Notes under the pieces: model-generated
What the model was told of the DNA's origin: nothing
Database searches by the model: none
The model's input: the letters and a program-made list of their open reading frames with translations, nothing else
NCBI RefSeq assembly: GCF_002162135.1
Contig: NZ_CP021382.1
Span: 1,736,001 to 1,800,000 of the forward strand
Origin: Cellvibrio sp. PSBB006
GTDB taxonomy: Bacteria; Pseudomonadota; Gammaproteobacteria; Pseudomonadales; Cellvibrionaceae
DNA: 64,000 bases
Direction: 5' to 3'
Shown: positions 57,893 through 64,000 of the stretch, piece after piece
Position numbering within the stretch: position 1 is the first letter of the stretch
How the letters are laid out: each line of letters opens with the position of its first letter
Made by a program: the position numbers and the translations under genes

Positions 57893-58549
57893 CTACAACA
57901 CCCGACCAAACCAACGATTAATATCGTCCAGTTGGGGTACACACAATGTATGCGCCATAGGATATTTCTGATAATCAACACGATATCCACGCTCACGCAG
58001 CAACTGGAACGCGCGCTGCCCCAAGGCTTCCGGCACAACATTATCCTGCGTACCATGTTGAATCAGAATAGGTAACTGCTGGTTGGCCGAATGTGCCTGG
58101 AGAGTTTCTTGCGTCGCAAAATAACTTGATAGAACTAACAACCCTCCCAATGGCTCAGGGTGCGACAACGCCGCCTGATAAACCACTGCACCACCTTGAG
58201 AGAATCCGGCCAACACTATACGGTCACTTGTCACACCGCGCTCTTTTTCCCGCGCAATTAATTTAACAACTTCTGCGGCAGACTTTTCCAACTGCATCAC
58301 ATCAACCTTGCGGTCGATGGTCATTTCCAGAATGTCATACCAGGCCGGCATGACATAGCCACCATTAATAGTAACCGGCATGCTCGGCGCGTGAGGAAAA
58401 ATAAAACGTGTTGATATTTTTTTCGGAAAATCAAGCTGCGGAACCAGCGAGGCGAAATCATGGCCGTCCGCCCCCAAACCATGTAACCAGATAACGGCGC
58501 TATCGGCCTGCTGTTTTGGCTCAATTTCCACACAAGGTAAATACGTCAT
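57893..58549 (-). CDS. Carboxylesterase/phospholipase of the alpha/beta hydrolase fold
   Basis: A 218-residue serine hydrolase of the carboxylesterase 2 (acyl-protein thioesterase-like) group. Signatures: VIWLHGLGADGHDF (oxyanion region), nucleophile serine in LAGFSQGGAV, aspartate in HGTQDNVVP and histidine in PMAHTLC. Start 58549 has GGAG seven bases upstream. No signal peptide, so it acts in the cytoplasm on short-chain esters. Confidence 0.92.
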   Translation of the reverse strand: MTYLPCVEIEPKQQADSAVIWLHGLGADGHDFASLVPQLDFPKKISTRFIFPHAPSMPVTINGGYVMPAWYDILEMTIDRKVDVMQLEKSAAEVVKLIAREKERGVTSDRIVLAGFSQGGAVVYQAALSHPEPLGGLLVLSSYFATQETLQAHSANQQLPILIQHGTQDNVVPEALGQRAFQLLRERGYRVDYQKYPMAHTLCVPQLDDINRWFGRVL

Positions 58550-58567
58550 GCATAAACTCCAGATCAA

Positions 58568-59914
58568 TTACCACACCAGACGGTGGTGCCGTGCAATTTC
58601 TTCGCGCCATTCAGCAAAAACACCGGCGCGTGTTGCGAAGGTCTTCCACTCACTGACCGCATCAACAACCTGCGTGATGATTTTTTTGGCCCGAATCGTT
58701 TTTATATTGCCGTGGACCGCAACCGCCAATAAATCATCCAGCATAAAGTCATCGCGCTTTTCATTCACTGTCATTTGATGACGTGATGTCCATTCGCCGC
58801 GTGGATTGTAACTGTAAATCACATCAAAGGCGGGCGCTAATTGCCAATTACCCTGCCGATCCATAAGGAATGCAATATTTTTGGTGTGATCATCCTGGTT
58901 GCGTGCTATCACATTAAATACCATGCGCCGATATTGCTGTTCCAACGCCTCTTTCTCACTGTCCATATTCAGGCGTTTGATAACCTGCAATGCCTGCTCA
59001 TAACTATAACCACCGGCAATATTGAAATCATAATGCGCGATGGCGCACAGGGATTGCATATGCAGCTTGTCCCCATCGGCGCGCCGATCAAAACGACGCG
59101 TCATAAAATGCGCACGGCCACCCTCTTCCAGCAAACGGCTTTCAGACATTTCAATATCTGCCGCTGTTGCCATTAGATAGTAAGCGTATTCAATGCGCCC
59201 AAACCCTTGGGGATCGTTCAACTCCTTATCTGCATTTTCAGCAATACCGTCAAACTTCAATAACCAATGTTCGAAACCCTGCCCCGCAGAAATCTGGCCG
59301 GAACGGACTTCTCCCGTTTCCGGGTTCCAGGCAATTACGGCCTTGGCTCGCGCACCACCCGCGGAAGTTCCCACAGCGAGGATATGACCCAATGCCGAAC
59401 GCTGATCGCTTAAGTCATCCGTGAGCTGTTCCTGCAAATGACTTTTAGCTGACAAAACCCGATTGGCCAGTGCAGCCAATTCCGCTATTTCCAGCGGCTG
59501 ACTCGCTTGTACACGCTTGATCGCCGGTCGGAATTCCAGTGCACCCATGCCGCGCTCCCCCATATAACAGAGGCGCTCCACCGGACTGAAACTCGCCCGA
59601 TCCCGCCCCTGCTGCTCAAGCCAGCGATCAATCAACAGATTGCCGAATTTGTCCGGCAAAGCATCGGCCAACATGCCCGGTAAACCTTTATAGGATTGGC
59701 GATCAAGCTCAGGAAAGCTATAGATAGTCCGCGCGCGCGGCATCATCAATGGTGCCAACTCGGCCGGCGCCCGTAAAAATGTCGGATCGTACTCAAAAAA
59801 GCCCAGCTCCCGCTCATCGTCCCAAGCCACAGCCCCAACGCGTGTACCCCAAATAAACACATCGGCCACATCGACTTTGGAATGTCTTTTTTCTACAACC
59901 TTATTCACGCTCAT
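58568..59914 (-). CDS. hipA: HipA-family serine/threonine kinase toxin
   Basis: A 448-residue HipA-like protein. Parts: N-terminal DVFIWGTRVGAVAWDDE and LPGMLADALPDKFGN, TSAGGARAKAVIAW (P-loop-like), FDGIAEN, and the kinase catalytic segment VIARNQDDHTKNIAFL with the metal-type LAPAFDVIYSYNP. Relatives phosphorylate aminoacyl-tRNA synthetases, in E. coli GltX, and cause dormancy. The ATG at 59914 overlaps the end of the hipB-like gene by 14 bases. Confidence 0.92.
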   Translation of the reverse strand: MSVNKVVEKRHSKVDVADVFIWGTRVGAVAWDDERELGFFEYDPTFLRAPAELAPLMMPRARTIYSFPELDRQSYKGLPGMLADALPDKFGNLLIDRWLEQQGRDRASFSPVERLCYMGERGMGALEFRPAIKRVQASQPLEIAELAALANRVLSAKSHLQEQLTDDLSDQRSALGHILAVGTSAGGARAKAVIAWNPETGEVRSGQISAGQGFEHWLLKFDGIAENADKELNDPQGFGRIEYAYYLMATAADIEMSESRLLEEGGRAHFMTRRFDRRADGDKLHMQSLCAIAHYDFNIAGGYSYEQALQVIKRLNMDSEKEALEQQYRRMVFNVIARNQDDHTKNIAFLMDRQGNWQLAPAFDVIYSYNPRGEWTSRHQMTVNEKRDDFMLDDLLAVAVHGNIKTIRAKKIITQVVDAVSEWKTFATRAGVFAEWREEIARHHRLVW

Positions 59915-60260
59915 CCCCCCACTTCCAGCCAGAAGCCGGCTCATTAACCTCACGACTCGCAGAGGCTCGCTGGCGCCGCTGCCCGCCAACAGCTTTTAAT
60001 TGCAAGGGGCTCAAGGCAGGTAAAGGCAAGAAGTTATCCAATTGGTCGAGTCGCCCCAACGCGCGCAATAAGGCAATCAACGTCATCAGGGTAATATTGC
60101 CCTTGGCAGATTCCGCACGCTTTACGGTAATCAGACTGATCCCGGCCCGCTCCGCTAACTCCGCCTGAGTAATATTGATCTCAAGGCGTGCCGCCTTAAG
60201 GCGGCTACACAATTCATCATGAATGTGCTGATCACTTAATTGATGGAACGCCAGTGCCAT
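59901..60260 (-). CDS. hipB: HipB-like XRE-family antitoxin
   Basis: A 119-residue protein with an N-terminal XRE helix-turn-helix (LCSRLKAARLEINITQAELAERAGISLITVKRAESAKGNITLMTLIALLRALGRLDQLDNFLP). It has a longer C-terminal tail (QRRQRASASREVNEPASGW) than E. coli HipB. The antitoxin should bind the toxin and repress its own promoter. The start at 60260 is preferred, with GGGGGTG just upstream; an ATG four codons earlier lacks a ribosome site. Confidence 0.88.
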   Translation of the reverse strand: MALAFHQLSDQHIHDELCSRLKAARLEINITQAELAERAGISLITVKRAESAKGNITLMTLIALLRALGRLDQLDNFLPLPALSPLQLKAVGGQRRQRASASREVNEPASGWKWGDERE

Positions 60261-60362
60261 ATTCACCCCCATCAGGATGACAAAAGTGTCTTACATGAAC
60301 CATAAAAGACGATATTACTGCTTAAGTATCATTTATGAGCCAAAATATCAACAGAAACCCAA

Positions 60363-60386
60363 TAAAATATCTTAAAAGATATTTTA
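60363..60386. promoter_or_regulatory. Candidate HipB operator 1
   Basis: A 24-base perfect palindrome: TAAAATATCTT, AA, AAGATATTTTA. It is in the AT-rich region upstream of hipB and upstream of divergent ppnN, centred 114 bases from the hipB start. Confidence 0.6.
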
Positions 60387-60409
60387 AACATATAAAAATC
60401 AATTAAATC

Positions 60410-60419
60410 TCTTATAAGA
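60410..60419. promoter_or_regulatory. Candidate HipB operator 2
   Basis: Perfect ten-base palindrome TCTTATAAGA, sharing TCTTA and TAAGA-like half sites with operator 1. The centres are 40 bases apart, so both would face about the same side of the helix. A looser GTCTT...AAGAC pair (60288-60292, 60306-60310) lies nearer to hipB. Confidence 0.5.
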
Positions 60420-60534
60420 AACCATATTAAGACACAATAAGGCTAGCAATCTATAAATAAATCACACCAAGCCAACCGAAATAACACTAAACTGACAATA
60501 ACACCTCCTGAAACCGGCAGTAGAAGAGACGCGC

Positions 60535-61956
60535 ATGACAAACAGCTATAGCAACAACCCCTATATCTCCACTCATCACGAAAGCGGTAACTACGAAACC
60601 ATCGATGCCATCATCTCCCCCATGGGGCCTTTAAATATTCTTTCCAAAATCGAGGTATCCAAACTGCTGGACGCCAGCCAGAGCGGTTTATACAACCTGT
60701 TCCGCAGCTGCTCCCTGGCTGTACTCAATTGCGGGAATTATCTGGATGACGGGAAAGAACTGCTGGAGCGTTATAGCGATTTTTCCATCAGCATCATTCA
60801 GGAAGAGCGTGGCATAAAACTGGATGTACGCGGCGCTCCGGCAAGCGCATTTGTCGATGGAAAGATGATCAAGGGTATTAGCGAACATCTATTCACTGTG
60901 TTACGCGATGTCATCTACGCCAGCGATGAACTTCGCGGCAATGCAAAATTTAACTTGAGCACCAGCGAAGGTATCACTGACGCCGTATTCCATATGCTGC
61001 GCAATGCCAGCTTGCTACAGCCCGGACGCGACCCCAATCTCGTGGTTTGCTGGGGCGGCCATTCCATCAGTCGCGGAGAATACGATTACACCAAAGAAGT
61101 CGGCTACGCGCTGGGTTTGAGAGGCATGGATATCTGCACCGGCTGCGGCCCAGGCGCCATGAAAGGCCCGATGAAAGGCGCAACCATCGGTCACGCCAAA
61201 CAACGTATCAGCGGTGGTCGCTACGTGGGCATCACCGAGCCCGGCATCATTGCCGCCGAAGCCCCCAACCCTATTGTTAACCAATTAACCATCATGCCGG
61301 ACATTGAAAAACGGCTGGAAGCATTCGTGCGCACCGGTCATGGCATCGTCATTTTTCCCGGCGGCGCCGGGACGGCAGAGGAAATCCTGTATATTCTCGG
61401 CATTCTGCTACACCCGGATAATCGCGATATTCCTTTTCCATTGATTTTCACTGGACCCGCCAGCGCGGCAGATTACTTCGACCATATTCACCAGTTTATC
61501 GGTGACACCATTGGCGCTGATGCGCAAAACCGCTACAAGATCATCATCAATGACCCGGAGGCAGTGGCTCGGGACATGCTGAAGGGCATTAAAACCGTGC
61601 GCGAATTCCGCAAACAAACGGATGATGCTTATTATTTCAACTGGCAGCTAAAAATCAGTCCGGATTTTCAACAACCTTTTGCCCCAACGCACACCAATAT
61701 GCGCAATCTGGAATTGCACAAAAACCAGGAAAGTCACCTGCTCGCCGCTAATTTGCGTCGCGCTTTTTCGGGCATCGTGGCCGGCAATGTGAAAGATGAA
61801 GGGATACGGGCAATCGAGGAGCACGGACATTTTGAACTACACGGTGATATCAGCATCATGCAACCCGTAGATGCGCTGCTTACTTCGTTCGCCGAACAAA
61901 GCAGGATGAAGTTACCGGGCCGCAATTACAAACCCTGCTATCGCATCGTTAAATAA
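60535..61956 (+). CDS. ppnN: Pyrimidine/purine nucleotide 5'-monophosphate nucleosidase
   Basis: A 473-residue protein of the YgdH/PpnN family (LOG domain), which splits nucleotide monophosphates to base and ribose-5-phosphate and is stimulated by (p)ppGpp in E. coli. The N-terminal region SNNPYISTHHESGNYETIDAIISPMGPL fits the family. The LOG motif FPGGAGTAEEILYILGIL and GMDICTGCGPGAMKGPMKGA hold the catalytic region. Length matches. Confidence 0.93.
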   Translation: MTNSYSNNPYISTHHESGNYETIDAIISPMGPLNILSKIEVSKLLDASQSGLYNLFRSCSLAVLNCGNYLDDGKELLERYSDFSISIIQEERGIKLDVRGAPASAFVDGKMIKGISEHLFTVLRDVIYASDELRGNAKFNLSTSEGITDAVFHMLRNASLLQPGRDPNLVVCWGGHSISRGEYDYTKEVGYALGLRGMDICTGCGPGAMKGPMKGATIGHAKQRISGGRYVGITEPGIIAAEAPNPIVNQLTIMPDIEKRLEAFVRTGHGIVIFPGGAGTAEEILYILGILLHPDNRDIPFPLIFTGPASAADYFDHIHQFIGDTIGADAQNRYKIIINDPEAVARDMLKGIKTVREFRKQTDDAYYFNWQLKISPDFQQPFAPTHTNMRNLELHKNQESHLLAANLRRAFSGIVAGNVKDEGIRAIEEHGHFELHGDISIMQPVDALLTSFAEQSRMKLPGRNYKPCYRIVK

Positions 61957-61962
61957 TCCCGC

Positions 61963-61996
61963 ATACCTAGCGCTCCGGCGCCAGGTATTGTTTGTT
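61963..61996 (+). terminator. Terminator of ppnN
   Basis: Stem ATACCT-A-GCGC (61963-61973) with GCGC-C-AGGTAT (61978-61988), one A/C mismatch, loop TCCG, then TGTTTGTT. Lies just past the ppnN stop. Confidence 0.75.
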
Positions 61997-62004
61997 AAAA
62001 CACT

Positions 62005-62742
62005 ATGACGCAAGTGCATTGGTTAGACCCAAATAGCCTCCAATTTCCACCGGTTTCTCTGGCATTGGAAGATCCCAATGGCCTGCTGGCCGTTGGCGGT
62101 GACCTCTCACCCCAACGCATTCTTGCCGCCTACCGAAAAGGCATCTTTCCATGGTTCAATCCCGGCGACCCGATTTTATGGTGGAGTCCAAATCCGCGGA
62201 CTGTGATTTATCCGAACCATCTGCACATTTCCCGCAGTCTGCGCAAAGTTCTTCGCAAAGGCATTTACCAAGTCACCTTTGACCAAGCCTTTGGAAAAGT
62301 CATGCGTCACTGTGCAGCGCCCCGAGCTTATGCAGACGGAACCTGGATCAGCGAACCTATGATTGCAGCCTATACCGAACTTCATCGGATGGGGCTCGCT
62401 CATTCTGTTGAAGTGTGGCTGCCACAACCCGGGCAAGCGCCGCAGCTGGTGGGTGGGTTATATGGTATTGCTATGGGACGGGTGTTCTTCGGCGAATCCA
62501 TGTTCAGCCAAGCGGACAATGCCTCCAAAGTCGGGTTCGCGCATCTGGTGCACCATCTGCACGACTGGGGCTTTGAAATCATCGACTGCCAGGTAGCCAA
62601 TGATCACCTGTTTAGCCTGGGTGCCAGGGAAATTGCGCGCGAGACTTTTCAAAAAAGTTTGCTGGATTTAACCGACCATCCCCCTAATGGGCCAGATGGC
62701 AATGATTGGAGCACGATAAAACCCGCATGGGGCGACACCTGA
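62005..62742 (+). CDS. aat: Leucyl/phenylalanyl-tRNA-protein transferase
   Basis: A 245-residue enzyme that adds Leu or Phe to proteins with N-terminal Arg or Lys, marking them for ClpAP. Signatures: [69 protein letters not shown] and [14 protein letters not shown] [18 protein letters not shown]. Length and N-terminus fit. Confidence 0.96.
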   Translation: MTQVHWLDPNSLQFPPVSLALEDPNGLLAVGGDLSPQRILAAYRKGIFPWFNPGDPILWWSPNPRTVIYPNHLHISRSLRKVLRKGIYQVTFDQAFGKVMRHCAAPRAYADGTWISEPMIAAYTELHRMGLAHSVEVWLPQPGQAPQLVGGLYGIAMGRVFFGESMFSQADNASKVGFAHLVHHLHDWGFEIIDCQVANDHLFSLGAREIARETFQKSLLDLTDHPPNGPDGNDWSTIKPAWGDT

Positions 62743-62800
62743 TATCTCATTAGCTTTAAGCGAACTTTTGTTCAAGGCGCCACTCCATGGACATAATAGA

Positions 62801-62859
62801 TTGATCAGACTCGCCAGACTCAATCCGATAATACGGCGAGATAGACCGCTTGTGATCAA
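62801..62859. repeat. Nested inverted repeats between aat and bpt
   Basis: Outer arms TTGATCA (62801-62807) and TGATCAA (62853-62859), inner arms CTCGCC (62810-62815) and GGCGAG (62835-62840). All are perfect. They lie in the 206-base gap between aat and bpt and could form a cruciform or RNA stem; no T-tract follows. Confidence 0.35.
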
Positions 62860-62948
62860 ACCACTGGCTACAGCCGCCTGCGATAGATAAGCTATAAATT
62901 AATCGTGCCGACAATGATTGCCACCAGCTCAGGTATCAGGAGACAGAT

Positions 62949-63656
62949 GTGACCGATCTCTCGACCCTAAAACTGTTCACAACCCAGCCTCATCCTTGTT
63001 CCTACCTGGATGGTCAGGAAGCGACCACCCTGTTCGTTGATCCGGATGCGGCGATGGACGTCACCTTATACAGCCAATTATCTCAATTGGGGTTCCGGCG
63101 TAGCGGCAGCCATTTGTATCGCCCGCAATGCGCGCTGTGTCAGGCATGTATTTCTTGCCGAATTCCCGTCAACCTGTTTCACCCTAACCGCAGCCAACGC
63201 CGTTGTTGGCAGCGCAACCAGGATCTGACGGTCGCGGTAGTCTCCAACATCAATACCGATGAGCATTACAACCTTTATGCCGATTACATTATCAGGCGTC
63301 ATAGCGATGGCGACATGTTTCCCCCTTCCCAGTCGCAGTATGAGGCTTTTTTGACCAGCGAATGGGGCGTAACGCAGTACCTTGAGTTTCGCGAGGGGGA
63401 AAAATTAATCGGTGTATCTGTCTGCGACCGCTTGGACGATGGCCTTTCCGCGGTTTACACCTTTTATGATCCTGATGAAACGCGGCGCAGCTTGGGCGTT
63501 TATGCCATTTTGGCGCAAATCGATAAGGCGCGTTCGCTGGGCCTATCGAATCTCTACCTGGGTTATTGGATTAAACAGTGCGAAAAAATGCGCTACAAAA
63601 TCCAGTATCGCCCCCTGGAACTTCTGATAAACCGTCGGTGGATGCGCTTAAATTAG
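62949..63656 (+). CDS. bpt: Aspartate/glutamate leucyltransferase (Bpt; arginyltransferase-like)
   Basis: A 235-residue protein of the bacterial ATE/Bpt family. The N-terminal [17 protein letters not shown] and the cysteine cluster [17 protein letters not shown] are conserved, followed by the GNAT-like C-terminal half ([34 protein letters not shown]). It transfers Leu to N-terminal Asp or Glu, feeding the same ClpS/ClpAP route as aat. GTG start with AGGAGA upstream. Confidence 0.93.
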   Translation: MTDLSTLKLFTTQPHPCSYLDGQEATTLFVDPDAAMDVTLYSQLSQLGFRRSGSHLYRPQCALCQACISCRIPVNLFHPNRSQRRCWQRNQDLTVAVVSNINTDEHYNLYADYIIRRHSDGDMFPPSQSQYEAFLTSEWGVTQYLEFREGEKLIGVSVCDRLDDGLSAVYTFYDPDETRRSLGVYAILAQIDKARSLGLSNLYLGYWIKQCEKMRYKIQYRPLELLINRRWMRLN

Positions 63657-63774
63657 TGCAAAACCGACTAAACCCTTCTTTTGTCCCGCTTTTCACTTGG
63701 CGCAACCGGGTATTTCAGGCACAATTCGCACCTATTTTTACCCCCATCCGCTAGGACACCGAGGACACTGCCGC

Positions 63775-63993
63775 ATGGCAAAAGAAGACAATATTGAATT
63801 TGAAGGCGAAGTAATCGATACACTGCCCAACACAACCTTCCGGGTCAAACTGGAAAATGGCCACGTAGTTACCGCCCACATCTCCGGCAAAATGCGCAAA
63901 AACTATATTCGCATCCTGACCGGGGATAAAGTCAAAGTCGAGATGACCCCTTACGACCTCAGCAAAGGTCGGATCACCTACCGCGCCCGCTAA
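63775..63993 (+). CDS. infA: Translation initiation factor IF-1
   Basis: A 72-residue S1/OB-fold factor that binds the ribosomal A site during initiation. The sequence [19 protein letters not shown]...[49 protein letters not shown] is near-canonical. The start at 63775 gives the usual length; an in-frame upstream extension of 26 codons is rejected. The gene ends seven bases before the right edge. Confidence 0.98.
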   Translation: MAKEDNIEFEGEVIDTLPNTTFRVKLENGHVVTAHISGKMRKNYIRILTGDKVKVEMTPYDLSKGRITYRAR

Positions 63994-64000
63994 TCTATCC

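Noticed and set aside
1..64000. CRISPR array or insertion sequence
   Set aside because: No regularly spaced repeats, cas genes or transposase-like proteins were seen.

Overview
The window looks like a chromosome segment of a free-living, polysaccharide-degrading gammaproteobacterium, most likely Cellvibrio or a close relative in the Cellvibrionaceae. The main clues are a secreted GH26 mannanase with CBM2-type and CBM10-type binding modules joined by a polyserine linker, several other glycoside hydrolases, a large TonB-dependent receptor, a full Entner-Doudoroff gene set, and gammaproteobacterial housekeeping order (alaS-lysC-csrA-tRNA-Ser; aat-bpt-infA). No organism name can be proven from the sequence alone. 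No insertion sequence, integrase, prophage or CRISPR array was seen.

Layout. 1-451: end of a cbpA-type co-chaperone gene and cbpM. 710-12672: glycan-use region with the mannanase, a membrane-anchored AraC regulator, a leftward run (barrel/Ig/CBM32 protein, GH20 hexosaminidase, TPR-sulfotransferase) and a TonB-dependent receptor that carries a one-base frameshift in a homopolymer. 13079-16184: accessory genes, namely an unrecognised two-gene pair and an AT-rich acyltransferase, lying beside tRNA-Ala and gltX. 18171-18984: VOC and ABM small proteins. 19097-27447: a sulfide/persulfide module (SQR, BigR-like repressor, rhodanese, TauE/TSUP transporter, persulfide dioxygenase) followed by an RND efflux pair. 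27577-36220: LPS core and glycan assembly genes with an unusual kinase-barrel fusion, a secreted beta/gamma-crystallin protein and a GT90 enzyme; the right half is AT-rich.

36449-45548: valS, tRNA-Ser, csrA, lysC, alaS, a Trm112-like protein and an M23 peptidase. 45660-55022: pyk, gap, eda, pgl, zwf, edd and pgi, all leftward. Together these take fructose-6-P or glucose-6-P to pyruvate by the Entner-Doudoroff route. 55421-57813: GH84 and GH105 hydrolases. 57893-60260: esterase and a hipBA toxin-antitoxin pair with palindromes upstream. 60535-63993: ppnN, aat, bpt and infA.

How it fits together: secreted and outer-membrane enzymes (GH26, GH20, GH105, CBM32 protein) release sugars, the TonB receptor would import oligosaccharides, and the Entner-Doudoroff block burns the hexoses. 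The sulfide module detoxifies sulfide and persulfides under a thiol-sensing repressor. Where an in-frame upstream ATG/GTG/TTG existed, starts were chosen by Shine-Dalgarno spacing and family N-termini.
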